Positions 34,381-47,550 are shown, counted from the stretch's first letter. The stretch: 64,000 nucleotides of DNA from Chlorokybus atmophyticus (GCA_009103225.1 RHPI01002533.1:609578-673577), one strand, 5' to 3'. Made by a program: numbers and translations. Notes: a model not told the origin generated them from the letters alone.

Positions 34381-36514
34381 TCATGAAGCATACCAGTCGA
34401 GAAACAGCAGCCCAAATATCGCCACGGCAAGAATTAAGATGATATACGCTCTGCTGCTGCTGTTGTAAGAAACCGCCTTGTGCAGCTCCTTGTTACCCGT
34501 CTGTATGTTTGCTGAAACTGCGACAGCCTGTGCACACACAGAAACCGCTCTCACATGGCCATTCAGTTGTGTACATCTACCTTGCTGTTCAACACACACA
34601 AGACAGCCATTCAACTGCTGACAAGTCTCAGCGCCAGTTGATGCACACAGGTGGTGTGAGGACATACCTGTGTGTACAGCATCTCAATCTGCTGTGCTTG
34701 CTGCACGACGTGCGTGGAGAACAGCTGGTTGAGAGCGGACATCTCGAGCATGGAGCGCTCCGCCTGCTGCACCTGGTCTGCGAGGCCTACCAGCTCCTCC
34801 TGCACGCAATCACAAATGTGTAGGCCGCGCTGTTATTGGCTCAAATCAATAGCGGATACTTGTGGCATGATCTGCCTGTATGCACCTGCAGCGCCCTGTT
34901 TTCCATCTCCAGTTGCGCTTGCTGCGGGTCAGCCGGCAGCAGTTCTTCCACCTTGCCATTTGCGTCTGCAGTAAACTCAACTGTAGTTACGGCATTCACG
35001 AATCCAGATGATGCAAAAGCAAACACATGCCATCATTCTCTGTATGTGAAACAGCTTTTGCTAGACTCCATCTGCTAGACTAGAGATGCCAAGGCATGAA
35101 GTACTGCAAGCGCGAATGCCGACCATACACTGGCCTCTGTCACATATACTTTACAAGGAGGGCAGGGCCGGCACCAAGTTTGGATACAAGCACAGTGCAA
35201 GCAGAGATACCAATCAGCCTGGCTACTTGAGACACGAGAAGCGTACTTGCAACAACAAGCCTGAGAGTGCATGCTGCGTGTTGCTATTCTGACAACTGCA
35301 AACAGAAGTGCTTACCAGGTGGCAAGCTGCTTGGCTGTTGCTTGAGCAACAGACCCCTCTTGAAAGACTGCCGGCACAGAAACAAAAGGGGCAACATGAT
35401 GAGTCACTTCCATTGGCTACAACTGGCCGGCCAGAACTTACTTGATCCATACCTTGCGTTTGTTGAGAACCTGCTGGAACCGGATTGCGCGGTACTTGTC
35501 AAAGGTTGAAGTCACCGTTGCAAGTCTCTCACTGATTATGAGAACCTGCAACAACGACCTGCGGCTCTCAGCAATGACATGCCGGTACGTCATGGCAACG
35601 CAGCATCATCTCTTGTAAGCAACTCAGAAAACTTGCAAGCAATGTGCTCACCATGCCATGCTGGTGCGCGCGCATGTCCGCATTGCTTTTGGCAGCGCTT
35701 GGTATTGATGCTGTCAATGTCTCTATTCGCGCGCGGCAAGCCTTCACAAACAACCCTACCTACAAGCTCAATTAGAACAACAATAAATGTACCTTTTATC
35801 ACTGCATGCAATGTGTGTTGATTGACAGAGAAAGCCGCATGACAGAAAAGAGTACAACAAGAACAGGAGAAAGAGCTGAAGCAAAAGAGAAACTGGGATA
35901 CATAAACAACAGTGTACCGTACCTCGTTCTCTATGTGGTCCCTTTCCCGCTCAGTCAACCTGTCAGGCTCCGTGTAATCCCGCCGATGTTGCGAGACAAA
36001 TGTGGCCATCGTGCGGATGTTACTGTACTGCACACGAGATGCCACACGTTTGCGTCATACTACACGCACGTTGTATTCAGTCAAGACATAGGAGATGCAC
36101 CATACCATCTCGTTGGCTGTTTGCGAAAACGCGGATCTCTTGCCAGCTGGTCGCAGAATCGCCTTTGCAGTCGCCTTGGTCTGCATCCCACATCGTCAAA
36201 CACAATGAAATCTGGTCGACTGACTGTTGAATCCATGTACCAAGTCAATTGCTTCAATCCATGTTCTGACGACATGCATAAATTAACATTACCTATAAAT
36301 AGGCACTGCACAGCAAACAACACGCATCAAACTATTCGACACCTACAACGTAACTGAACTTGCCAACCAAAGGTGTGCTGTATTAGATTTCGCATGATTT
36401 GCCTCAGTAAGAGTATTTTACACTGGCAAGATTGCATAACAGTACCTGATCCAAGCCATGCTGTGACGCGTAGCGCCTGGCTGCGTCCCGCAGCGCAGGA
36501 GTTATGTCCGTCAT
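34381..36514 (-). CDS. SYP81: Qa-SNARE of the ER, SYP81 / syntaxin-18 (Ufe1) family
   Basis: This SNARE receives Golgi-to-ER (COPI) vesicles at the ER membrane. Exons read: 36514-36446, 36180-36106, 36027-35923, 35759-35652, 35545-35442, one near 35373-35322, 34964-34886, 34799-34668 and 34527-34381. The N-terminal domain shows AFSQTANEM, then TFVSQHRRDYTEPDRL (plant FMLKHRKDYVD region) and FVKACRARIETL. The middle shows STFDKYRAIRFQQVLNKRK. The SNARE helix runs from EELVGLADQVQQAERSMLEM through STHVVQQAQQIEMLY to NIQTGNKELHKAV. A C-terminal membrane anchor ends in LLFLDWYAS, a close match to the end of human syntaxin-18 (LLFLDWYDS). The exon in the variable linker (35.3 kb) is the least certain. 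Head-to-head with ORC2. Confidence 0.92.
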
Positions 36515-37642
36515 GACGACGGCAAGCGCAGCCGCCGGTGCATGCAGCTTGCCGTGTGCAAGGCAGGTAACTATAGCCTAGATAATGGATTTCTCTGCCC
36601 ACCTCTGAGCCTACTCCTAGCACTACTACAGACGGCGGGTGCAGCTCTACTGCGATTCCCTGAAAGCCCCACAGCTGGCCAAATTGCGCGCACCCAAAGA
36701 GGTAACCTCGCAAAAAGCGGGCAGTTCAAACACGCACTGCTGCTGCGCTGTTGCGGTAAGCAGCCTCTTCAAGCAGACAACACGACACGCAAGCGAGCAG
36801 GCAGACAAGTCCAGCCAGGCGCGGCAGACAAAGCAACAGCTCTAGTAAGAGCTCCAGCAAGCAGCAAGCCCTCTGCCTGGAGCTCGTCCTCCACCGCGAG
36901 GGCTACCGCCGCCGCCGCCGCCGCCGCTGCCGCCGCCGCCCACACCTAGCAGTTGCTAGCCAGCAAGACCAGAACACCTCTGCAATATAGAACTTGGGGG
37001 TCTGCAGCCCGCTTCTGTGCTTAGGCGGGAAAAGCTTTGCAACGGCGGCAGTAGCGGTGGCGGTCGTGGGGTTCCGCGAGCAGGGCGAAGGGCGTGGAGC
37101 TGTGTACATTGGCGTGTTGACACCGCAGAGCACCTGAGCCACCTAGTGCGGTACTGCTGCCCAGGTAGGCATTGTTGTTATTCTGACCACCGTGTAACCG
37201 TGCGCAGTTCGGTTTTGTGCTTGTAGACATCTGCTCACAATGCAGTGCGGGACGCTGCATGACCAGCATGTAAGCTACGTTACATATGCCGTGCAGTCTG
37301 CATTCTGCTGTGCGCGATCCTGCTGCTCGCAACAACAAGCAGCTCCAGCTTGCTTGGTGACCAGTGGTCACGGACCACAACTGAATGACATGAACTCGAG
37401 ATTCTTTCGGCTGTACTGCCAAACATTCCCTGTTGAGAATCCCGTACTTTGCACACTGTACAGACTCTACTGACCAACAGCCCAAAGCAAAGCTCAACGC
37501 ATCCATCAGCACCCAGCTCTGTTAGCCTGCCCGCAAGCATTGCAAGCGTGTTACATTTGTGTTTTGCACCATTGCATCGCATGTTCGTTGCAGGATAGGG
37601 CAAGAAGATTGGAATTAGCTGCTCAAAAGGTGTCCTCAGAGT
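36515..37642. promoter_or_regulatory. shared upstream region of SYP81 and ORC2
   Basis: About 1.1 kb separates the start codons of two divergent genes. It includes a (GCC)n microsatellite at about 36903-36945. No specific motif is claimed; a bidirectional promoter is inferred from layout. Confidence 0.35.
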
Positions 37643-39513
37643 ATGGGACGACGTGCTCGCCCGAATCGGCCACCTTTGCCGCGGCAGCCGCCTTTGCAGC
37701 CATGCCCGTCCGCTCAATCCACCGCCAGTGCCAATGGCGAAGCTGCTGCTGCCCCGGCCAGGAGAGGGCGCAAGCGTAAGGTTGAAGAGGCTGCAGAAAT
37801 GCAGCACGACGAAGCGGTGAGTTACTGCAAGGCTGTGTGAATGGTGTGAAGTCTTTGTAGCTGATTGCGCAACACTGAATGTATGCAGCCTTCTACGAGC
37901 GGCTTTGAACCGGGTGCACTTCCTATAAGAGGTTATTTCAGTGCCAAGTATGGTCCCAAACGCGTCGCGCCGGACAGCAGCGCACCTGCTATCAATGTCG
38001 CCAGCAGACAGGTAGGTAAAGCCTTTGGTGTGAGGTATATGGCAATGGTGGAGAATCAGCACTCACTCAAGATGTCTGTCGTGTGTACAGGACTTGCTTG
38101 AGGCGGAGTCAGCTGCAGCGGAAGTGCATGCTGGCGAGCGTGAACAACTGCTCAGCACATACACAGCACAATTTCCGAAATGGATGTTTCAGTTGCGGTA
38201 CGCACAGACATACCTTGGGGCATGCCGTCAACGATCATGCCATCACCGACTAGTCTGCAAACGCAGCTGTTGTGCACAGGGCAGGGTTCAGCCTGCTGTT
38301 CAATGGATTTGGTTCCAAACGCGCTCTGCTGGAGCGGTTTGCTCTTGAATGTTTGAACGACGCAACCTCTGTTGTCATTGACGGCTACGCGCAGGACCTC
38401 ACGCTGAAACAGGTACAACACATGTCACATGTTGTGCGGCATCCATCCAACATATCGTACACTGCACTACGCTACACTCAGCAACATATAACAATATCGG
38501 ACAGTGTGCCGCGCGAAGCCAGTGTTTATGTGTCAGGTTTTGGCGGCAATCTCGCATGCACATCCAAGTTCTTACAGCAGCCACCATGCAGACGAGCCGC
38601 AATGTTCAACTGCTCAACGCCCACCAATGGCTGCCAATAGCATTGTCTATGTTCTCATACACAACATTGACGGCCCAGCTCTGCGCTCCTCCACTGCGCA
38701 GCTCGCGCTCTCACGAGTCGCGAGCTTGCCACACATACATCTGATAGCAAGCATCGACCATGTGGACATCCCGACCTGTAAGGACCAACCTTCAAGTTGG
38801 CATGATACTCGTGGGTAGCAGCTCTCTGTCAACTGTGGTTGCTGATGCATGGGTAACTGTGTATGCGCAGTATGGGACAAACAGGTGTTGTCGCGGTTCA
38901 ACTGGTGGTGGCACCACATGCCCACGTTTGAACCGTATAAGCTTGAGACTGCGCACATGAAGCCATTGTTAGCAACAGGAAAGCGGGAAGACGCACAGGT
39001 ATGAGTGTTGCGCGTCTTAATTGCGCAACGTGCTTCACTAATCCATGCAATGTGTACAGCTGGAGAGTGCCGCGGTTGTGCTTGCCAGTCTGACTGCCAA
39101 CTCAAGAAAAGTGTTCAAGGTGCTGGCAGAGTACCAGCTCGCGCAGACCAGCAATTACGGTCAGTGCTTGTTGCTGCAAGGCTAGTGTTGGCAAAGAGGG
39201 GGAATTTACTCATTTCATCACGCATACGGCTCGCATGCAGGCCTGCCCTTTGAGTCTCTGTTCCGGCTCTGTCGTGCCAAGTGTCTGGTGACATCTGATG
39301 CTGGACTGCGCTCGCTGATGGGCGAGTGCCGGGACCATCACTTGGTGCGCACACGTCGAGCAGAAGCTGGTAGGTGGTGCCAGTCATGGCAGTCTGCAGG
39401 CAAGGCGGCCTGTAGATGATGGACATTATCGTTATTACGCAGGCACAGAACACTTGTATGTGCCAATGGGCAAAGAGGCGCTCGTACAGCTCGTGAACGA
39501 GATGCAGACGTGA
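37643..39513 (+). CDS. ORC2: origin recognition complex subunit 2
   Basis: ORC2 is part of the six-subunit complex that marks replication origins and loads MCM helicase in the nucleus. Exons read: 37643-37816, 37889-38011, 38091-38197, 38280-38412, 38537-38777, 38871-38998, 39060-39159, 39241-39369 and 39443-39513, all in frame, giving about 400 residues. The N-terminus is basic and disordered (RRGRKRKVEE), a likely nuclear-import signal. The AAA-like core shows FSLLFNGFGSKRALLERFA, VYVLIHNIDGPALR and LIASIDHVDIPTLWDK, then FNWWWHHMPTFEPY, as in human ORC2. The C-terminal winged helix shows SRKVFKVLAEYQL and GECRDHHLVRTRR. As in other ORC2 proteins there is no clear Walker A motif. It is shorter than human ORC2 because the N-terminal tail is short. 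Confidence 0.95.
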
Positions 39514-40222
39514 GTGGACAGTCCAAGTCTGGTCATTAAGAAGAACGAGATGGCTTCTCTTGGCTTGCCTTGCTGGTGAACGACAACCAAGATGGACCGG
39601 TGTGGGGAGGAGTTGGGGAGCAGGTGTTGACCGCCGTGGAGGCGGAGTGTGTGCAGCTAATGCGGGCCCTCTGCTGAAGTGCGGAGCAGCATCAAAGGCT
39701 TGTTTTGGCCGCTTTGTCATGCAGTTGGGGTCGGGGCCCCCAAGAGAAGCAAAGCCTCCTGGAACTGGCGTACAATTAGCAGCGCCAAGTTTCCACAACT
39801 TGCGGTTCACTAGGAAAGAGGCAGTTGTCCAGGCTGCGTTGCACTGAATGGTATGCAGTACAAGGTGTGATATACAACAAGCTGGTAACCATAACATGCG
39901 TGCAGTTAACCCCGCATACACAGAAATGCAAAAGTCAAGCTAGTGACGACCCTCTCATTGCAAGCGCCACAGCCACTGCCAGATGTGCGTGCATTGGTTG
40001 GATAGTGGCCCGAGTTCAGTGAACGATACTGCATTCACCAGAAATCGGTTTACTGACGCGCAAGCATTTACCCCTTCAACTCTGCTCACTCCCAAGCAAG
40101 AAGGAGACATATGCATGCCATGGCGTAAATCAAGGCAGCACATGTAACAGTGAGGCATACAACGCTACAGAACAAAACTGCACTGATGTGAACCAACTAC
40201 ACATTGTTACTAACAACTATAC
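39514..40222. other. intergenic between convergent genes
   Basis: The 3' flanks of ORC2 and of the plastid membrane protein. No gene supported. Confidence 0.5.
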
Positions 40223-41396
40223 CTACTCGTTGAAGTGAATACCGCCCAACTTGTACACGACCCACACGGTCCCCAGCATAACGCCGGTGATCATCACAAA
40301 CGACAGGACAAGCAACAGCTCATTGCGCCCAATCAGAGCCCAGAAAGGCTTATTCTCCGCGCTCATAGCCTCGGCCTCGTTCTCAAAGATGGACTTCATC
40401 GTCTTCTTCGCCATCCCACCACCGCCGATTGCAGTCGACTCGCCAAAGTTTACCGGCAGACGGCCGCTGGCCGCATCGCCGAAGGACTTTGACGGCATGT
40501 CGCCGAAGGGAGACTTTGGCTTTGCTGTGAACGCTGGCCTGGGCTTGGGTGCTGAGGCTGAATCAAACGGAGACTTCGGCTTGGCCTGCTCGAACGCTGG
40601 CTGTTGCGGCTGCTGTTGGGAACCCTCAGACTTGGCAGCAGGAGCAGCATCTGATGTGGATGGCTTCTCGCTGTTTTGTTCTGTAGCTGATGCATGCACA
40701 AGCACGCTTTGTCGCCTCCTGGTTTGATTTGGCACGCTGCTGCTGCTGCTCTTCAGTGCTGGCCTTGCTGTGCTGAGCGGCTGCACTGTTGTCCTGTGAC
40801 GCCTACTGCTGCTGACCTGAATTCCCAAACATTGCAGCGTTTTATGGCCAGCATGACTGACACAAAGCCATGAATTCATGCAAGAAAGCATGCAACTTGG
40901 CACTGATGGACTAGGTTGGGAAAAGAAGCTGATATCAAACCAATTGCAACAACATGCAGCTGCCAGATCTGAAGCACAGCAGATTGCCTCACGTTAGAAG
41001 CACCACAGCAGCCTCATAGCAAATCACAGTGATGAACAACCGCAACACGACAACAACGAGGGACGATTTACATCTGCATTAACGGCAGTTTAATAACATC
41101 TGGCCAGTTTTTGCTGGACTTACAAGATTGCAAGGTGCACGTTGACAGCTAGCAACAGTAGCCGTGACTGACTGCATGCTTTCATGCAAGAATCGCTCAA
41201 AGACAATAAGGCTGGCATGTCGGCCAGAAGCCTTGCTTATAACGTCTGCAATGCACCCTTGTTTCAAGCACCTTGCCGCCCAGCTCATGCCCCACTGGCT
41301 TTTGAAACCTGGCGGGTGCGGTTTACCACTGACCTGTTGCGGAAGGGCAAGAGTTGCGAGCGCTGCCGCCGACGTCGGCATGGCCAACGGCCCCAT
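40223..41396 (-). CDS. probable plastid single-span membrane protein, unknown function
   Basis: Exon 2 (40816-40223) is a clear coding frame. It begins with a Ser/Arg-rich stretch (SSSRRHRTTVQPLSTARPAL) like a chloroplast transit peptide and includes VLVHASA, a plausible processing site. A low-complexity Pro/Ala/Lys region with repeated KPKSPF motifs follows. The end is a conserved-looking block (NKPFWALIGRNELLLVL) and one membrane helix ending VVYKLGGIHFNE. The family is not known to me. Exon 1 is proposed at 41396-41334: it encodes MGPLAMPTSAAALATLALPQ and ends at the donor cag/gtcagt, in phase with exon 2. Other first exons are possible. Location in plastid envelope or thylakoid is inferred. 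Confidence 0.7.
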
Positions 41397-42073
41397 CTCC
41401 GCTGTCGCAAACGAACCCACCAGCAAACGAAACGACGCCTGCCGCAATTCCTCCGCAATCGCCACCGACGACACCGACCACGACGACACTACCACCGCCG
41501 CCGCCGCTGTCTATGCGTTCATTGAACTTGCAGCCTGATCACAATTTCCTGCCAAGTTCAGCGATCAAGCTGAATGCGCTGATACCCGGTCTAGGTCGCG
41601 TGATCCTCCGGTCCAGAGCAGGTGCCTTTATTAGGGGGTGTTTTCGGTCTGCCTCGCGAGGACTTGAAAGGACGGAGCAAGATACGCAGCATACCTCATG
41701 CAGCGTAACGTAAACACCGGACGAGGAATGTTTTACCAAGACTCCTCATGCAAAAGGCCCAACCAGTAGCGTTTGATACCAACTTGGTATTACCAATGGT
41801 GTAAGTGAGTTCATTGCAAACGCACTCAAGATACGCTTGTACCGCGTGGGTACCTCCGTGCCGCACTGAGTTTGGTCTAATCTCTCCGCCTTGTGGTAAT
41901 GTCGTAGAGGATTGCGGCGGTGGCGGCGGCGGTGGCGGCGGCGCCGGTGATTGTTTGCAGTTGGAGGCGGAAGCTGGTATCATTGTTGTTGTCACCAGCA
42001 CTGTGTACAGACGGTGGCTGCGGTTGATCTAGCGAAGTGATTGCGTGAGTGGGGAGAGAGCGAGGGAGGGTGA
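41397..42073. promoter_or_regulatory. shared upstream region, plastid protein and PQ-loop gene
   Basis: Divergent starts lie about 680 bp apart. It contains a GGC-rich microsatellite near 41915-41945. A bidirectional promoter is inferred from layout only. Confidence 0.3.
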
Positions 42074-44304
42074 GTGGTGGACATTGGCACAGGCTGGGTG
42101 GGCAACATGGTGGTGGAATGCCCCAGCGATGAGTGCTGGGAGTGGACGGCGAAGTACTTTGCCGACTGCGTGTGCACACCCCGAGACAGGGTGTCGTTCT
42201 TCCTGGGGCTGACGTCCATCATATGCTGGGGGGTCGCCGAGCTGCCGCAGATCGTCGCCAACTACCGCCTCGGCAAGTCGGAGGGCGTCTCTCTTGCCTT
42301 CATTATGACCTGGACCGTAGGGTGCGTCCATTGCTCTGTGTGCGCCTGCATGCTGCTGTGCATGCCTCTTGTGAAACCTGGAGTGGATTGGGTAGCACAG
42401 GAATGCAGTAGTTTGTAGAATTGGACTTCGTCAGTCAAGCCGTCATGCATGTTAGTGTTGTACACTTTGGGTCGCTGATTTCAGCATAGCTGATTAAAAC
42501 TGTCAAGTGGGTGCTTGGAGCTACACGTACATTTTTCCAGTGACTGTCTGCTTCATCTACTTGGCTCAGCTGCTCTGCATGTGCTGAAGTAGGATTTCTT
42601 TGATGAGACGCCCTCATGCATTTGTGACGGTTGTTGATAACTGTTGTTGGCATCGTATTTCTGAACAAAGCTACCACACCAGGGATATCTTCAACCTGAT
42701 TGGCTGCTACGTCTCTGATACGGTATGCCACCCCTTTCTTTTCACTGCAGGATTGGATGTTGATCTGACCCTTGTTGTACTGACATTGCTGCTTGTCGCA
42801 GCTTCCAACGCAGTTTTACACGGCTGTGGTGAGTGGCGTGCTGCTGTCGTTCAAGTGACTGTTAAGCCTTTCACTTGCATGTTCCTCTGCCAAAGTTGAC
42901 TACGTAGTGAAAGTGACTTGGTGATCTGCACAGCTCTACACAACGACAACGATTGTGCTCGTTGTCCAGCATCTTTACTACAACCATATAAAGGATCATG
43001 CAGAAGAGACATGGTCAGCAGAGGTATGCCAAACTTTTTGTGTGCCTGTGCGTGCATGCATTGCTTGATTGCTGGCATGCATGCACTCATTGCATGCCAA
43101 CAAGAACAAAGGCACAGTACTTTGTTGCAGACAAATGGCGTGGAAAGCCCCACGCCGTACCAAGCACTGCCATCAGCGCCAGTTCCCGCTCAACAAGTGC
43201 CTACAAAGCCTCCGTCGGCACCCCGCAACGCCTCGCAGCCGCGACGCACACCAAGCTGGACGCACCATGGCCTTTCACAGTCGCAGTCTTCTCCTGCGTG
43301 AGTGTTCAATGGCATTGTCAACTGCTTGACCTCCACTCCATGATATGCACTCCGCTAAGCTAAGCAACTCACCCGTTACAGGGCCAACTTCTTGGCACGT
43401 CTGTCGGTCTCGACACATTCGCCACGGTTGCGAGCAGTAAGCACTCTTGGTTGTGTTGCATCATTGTGCATATGTGTATGTGAAGTGTCAGGTGAGTCGA
43501 ACTTGTTTGACTCGCTGTTTTGGTCCAGGTTGCTTTTGCTGCGCTTCTGATGGGAGGAGCGCTGCTGCAACATCCTGCCGTCAGCAATGCTGGTTTGCCG
43601 GGGAGTGAAAGTTCCTGGCAACTGGTGGACATGTCCAGTCGCGCGGGGCGCAAGCTGTTGCAGGTAACAGTGCATTTGCCGTTGAATAGACATCGCGTTG
43701 CGCTTGAATGGCGATTGCTAGGTACTGTCAAACAGACATTGCAAGATTGTCGGCGATGCTGTCACGTTTGTGATTGTGTCCAGTTGACACGGTCAACGTG
43801 TGTTTGTCTCTGATGGTGTGTTCCTGTTGTTAACTTGTTGCATTGTAGGTCCCCATGGCAAGACAGCTGATGAGTATCGCTCATGGCAATGATACAGGTG
43901 AGAAGTTGGGATGGGTTTGGAATCGGCCACTGTGCCTGTATGATACAAATTATAATCTTTGACATGCTCTTTGAACAGCTCAAAACAGCAAGCTGGGGTG
44001 GTGGATGGGATGGGCGATGACGGGCATTTACCTCACCGGGCGCTTGCCTCAGATTCTACTAAACATCAGCAGAGGTTCCGTGGAAGGCCTGTCCATCTCT
44101 ATGTTCTTGTTTGCCATCGGTGGGAATGCCACGTACTTGAGCAGCATACTTGTGCGGAGCTTGGACTATGACCGGCTTAGACCAAACATCCCCTGGATCA
44201 TTGACAGCGCGTTCTGCTTAGTCATGGATTTCTTCATCTTCGGGCAGTATGTGTACTACACGCGGAAGAGTAGAACGCTGGAAAAGTACGGTCCGCTTGC
44301 GTAG
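42074..44304 (+). CDS. PQ-loop membrane transporter, PQLC2/YPQ-like
   Basis: PQ-loop proteins have seven membrane helices and two PQ motifs; the PQLC2/YPQ group exports cationic amino acids from lysosome or vacuole. Exon 1 (42074-42321) includes LTSIICWGVAELPQIVANYR, with the first PQ motif, and GVSLAFIMTWTVG. Next come short exons 42683-42721 (DIFNLIGCYVSD), 42802-42838 and 42934-43023. A poorly conserved, proline-rich loop follows at 43131-43289, then further exons from 43383. The last exon (about 43979-44304) has GWAMTGIYLTGRLPQILLN, the second PQ motif, and SISMFLFAIGGNATYLSSIL. Matches to D.FNL.G.... and LPTQFYTAV support PQLC2. Exon edges in the loop region are uncertain; a vacuolar location is inferred. 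Confidence 0.88.
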
Positions 44305-45817
44305 GTCCCCCCTGGTGATGGTCCCACTGGGGTGGTGCGATTTTGCTGGTAGTGTAGCTGTAGCCCAGTGTAGTGTTAGCAACATTGAAGCCCTGGTTGG
44401 TCACGATACCGGATCCTGCTGTATTGAGTCGTTTGGTTCATGGTAACCACCAGTCCTGTTGTTAGTGTGAAGTGTTGAGTTTTAATGCCGAGCAGAGATG
44501 GGTGCAGTAATCTCTCTCAAAGCTTGAGCACCTTATTGGTAGAGCTGAAGTTTCGGTAAGTACGCCACCTTACTGTCCCTCCCTGCTTCACCCCAACCCT
44601 TCATGAGTTGTACTCGCTGCCCCTGGCCAGCCCCTTCAGCTGCCTAGTATAGCACTCGATGCGAGTTGTGGTGCTGGTTGTGCCTTGGTTTTGTGTTGGT
44701 AGTGTGCATGCTATCCATACCAGTGTACAGGATATGCGTGAGACAATTGGAGACATGCATGACGTCACAACAGCATAGCATACCAACCAGCATGCAAACA
44801 CAGTCACATATACCACCACCGGGCTATATTGACTGCCTGTTTACCTACCACACTACCCTACTCTAGACCTCCCTGTTACGCATGCATACATGCGTATTGT
44901 TGGTTAATTACCTGTGCAACACACGTGCAGCAGCGTCAACCGCGGTAGTCCAGGTGCAGTGTAACAGCAGCAGGCAGCATGCAGCACACTCCCGCTTCCT
45001 CCCTCTCCCTCCCTCTCTCCCCCTTCTCCCACAGTCTCCCTCCCTCTCTCCCTCTCCGTCTGTCATCCCCCTGCTTCCCTACTTCTTCGTCCCCCGCTCC
45101 GCCTGTTCTCTCTCCTCCGCCTCCCCCTCCTCCTCCTGCTGTCATTGTGCCGTCGCCTCGACTGCAAAACCTTTGTCGCCGCCGATCTGGCAAGGCCCCT
45201 CTGCCCCGCCCCTCTGCCCTGCCTCTCTTTCTGCAGGCTGGCATGCAGTGCTGCACTGTGGCACTAGGGCACTGCACTGTGTAGCGCTGGCAGTTAGGTG
45301 GTGCTGGTGGGGTTGGGTGGTGGGGTTGGACGGCTGTGTTCTTTGCACGGGCAGGCTGCTTGGTAACGCAGCCCCGCGCACGTTGTCTGGTCCCGCTGAT
45401 GTGGTGTTTGCGACGGTCGTCTTTGTGCGCCGGTGTTTCTGCAAAGCGAGGTTGAATAATAAGCCATGCTTCAGCAAGAGCGATTTCGCGCGTAAACTAA
45501 TCAGATTCACAAACCAGAGGCTCAACTAGTTCTATCAGGCTCATGCTGAAGTTTTGCTTAGCAATAGATACAAGTGCGTTGAGACCCTAAGTGTCGTTCA
45601 ATGCAAGGTTTGCTCAGAACCAGTCAGAGTACTTGTCAGTCAGCAAACGCCGGACAAAACATAACAAATATTGCCAACCTAGCTTCTGAGATAAAGAACT
45701 AGATACGACACCACTATGCACTACCCGCCAGCCACTCAAAAACACTGCCCTGCTATACACTCATTCAATGCAAAACTGTGGGAAACCTATGATAACAAGT
45801 ATGCTCACCCGGAACTA
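44305..45817. other. intergenic with pyrimidine-rich tract
   Basis: Between convergent PQ-loop and IMP3 genes. A long C/T-rich tract covers about 44990-45170. The open frames through it are compositional and not supported as genes. Confidence 0.5.
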
Positions 45818-47124
45818 TTATGTCAGCAGGTCGTAATCGTCCAACCTGTCGTTATACTTCTCAACCTTGCGCTTAATCTTGGACGTATCAACCCATGTCA
45901 CAAAGTCTTCCATGTTCCTTGTCACCAGAAACGCTGGGTCTGTCACGGTCTCCGGTCCAACCTGCACAAAACAGCAGTTGCTAAGACCAGCGCATCACAC
46001 AAGGCTCTCATTTTTCACTGCCATGATATGCTCTGCATGACATGTAGCTACGCAAGCTTGAACAATCGGACCAAGCACAAGACGCCAACCATGGTAAACG
46101 TTGATCTAGAACACTTTTGCAATGCAGACAAAGCATACCCTTATGTGGCCTTGCTCAATGAATGTTACGGCTTCTCGAAGTGTCTCCGCCATTTTCAATC
46201 GCACCATCACCACAGCAAGCCGTCTCCTGCAAACCACGAAATGCAGATGATTGTTTTAACACAGCAAAATCAACAACAATGGCAACAGCTTCTCCAGCAC
46301 TTGCAAGGGTTGCATGCTTGTATCTGTGTACACAGTCGCTTGCCTGCAAAACGAAGCGGTTGATAGGCGATCGCACTGCACTAAGCTTTTCTTTGTGGGC
46401 AACACTCCCATGTCATTCCTGCACAAAATAGAAGCTGAGGTCCTATACTGAAAAGAGTCAGTTTGCATGGAGCCCAATGGTACCACAATGCGCTCACAGT
46501 TTGTCTAGAAGCTGATCGGTGAGCTCTATGCGCGCAGGATCTCGCGAGTCCAGCCGCTTGATCATGGAAGTAAGTTTCGTCACCAAACCACACAGCTTGT
46601 TGTACCTATGGAGCAGCGATCAGTAAGCAAGATGCGCGAGGTTGCGCACACAAGAGAGCGGATGATTGAACCAAGACTGCCACACCAAAAAAATGAGCTG
46701 TTGCGCAACATTGTGTGCAGAGAACAACCATAACTCTGAACTTGCATGTCAAGCCAACCTTCAACAGCATGGACACACGTGTGCATTTTACACAGAACGC
46801 AAATGGTCCCCACCTCTCCGCATGCGATGAGAGGTGCGCATGCAACCAGAGTGAAAGCCGCTGAATACCACAAATACACGCCCGCCAAATGTGCAAAGTG
46901 TGGTGCTGACAATGCTCAAGGTAGCGAAGATCAACAGACAAAGTCAATCGGCACGGAACGCAACGTGCCGACAAGCGAGCAGCTGCTTACTTCTTGTAAT
47001 CATCTCGGTCCTGCAGGTGGTACCGCCGCATGATCTGCAGCTCCCGCAAGTTGTGCTCTCGCTTCCATTGCAAGAAGTCGACCTTCTTCAACAACTTGTG
47101 CTCGTGATGCTTCAGCCGCCTCAT
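45818..47124 (-). CDS. IMP3: U3 snoRNP protein IMP3
   Basis: IMP3 is an S4-like RNA-binding protein of the small-subunit processome; with IMP4 and MPP10 it helps U3 snoRNA pair with pre-rRNA in the nucleolus. Exons: 47124-46991, 46605-46498, 46418 to about 46333, 46226-46139 and 45961-45818. The start [20 protein letters not shown] matches the family. Further matches are [52 protein letters not shown] and [20 protein letters not shown]. The end [21 protein letters not shown] is standard. Length is about 185 residues, as in human. The donor after exon 3 appears to be GC (cag/gcaagc). Head-to-head with AP-4 beta at 426 bp. Confidence 0.95.
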
Positions 47125-47550
47125 TGCTGCAACTCACAAAGGTCCTCGCCACCCGACTTGACCTGCAACCCACCACTACTGCTACTCTAAGCACACCTGC
47201 GACTCTGAACAACCACAGCAGCGCTGGGAGAAATCACCTCCCCCAATAGAATCCCACTGCAGTCTCTGTCTCGCAATCTCTCTCTATCTCTTGCTGCCTG
47301 TCGTTCCTCTCCCAGCCCAGCTGCTCCTCTTCAACCCGCCGCCACCGCCGCCGCTCACAGCTCACAATTCACAAACGCTATGCAAGCCCCAACCCTAAAA
47401 CTTGTCTTCGAGGCTGGAAACTTTGACTCTGTGCTGCAGAGTTTGTTGCAAGCTTGCAGCTTGCCAGGTTGGTGGCGGCAGAGGTGGCCGCCGCCGCTGC
47501 CGGCGGGAGGTCGGCGTTGTTGTTGTTTTGGTGACACACACACGCACAAG
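47125..47550. promoter_or_regulatory. short divergent promoter region, IMP3 / AP-4 beta
   Basis: Only 426 bp separate the two start codons. It contains C/T-rich and (CCG)-rich stretches around 47250-47360. A bidirectional promoter is inferred. Confidence 0.4.

Noticed and set aside
37280-38062. 260-codon minus-strand frame across ORC2
   Set aside because: It is antisense to ORC2 exons 1-2 and its upstream region, matches no family and has no splice logic.
44882-45529. 215-codon plus-strand frame, and its minus-strand Gly/Arg-rich counterpart
   Set aside because: Both run through a C/T-rich tract and are compositional; no family similarity.
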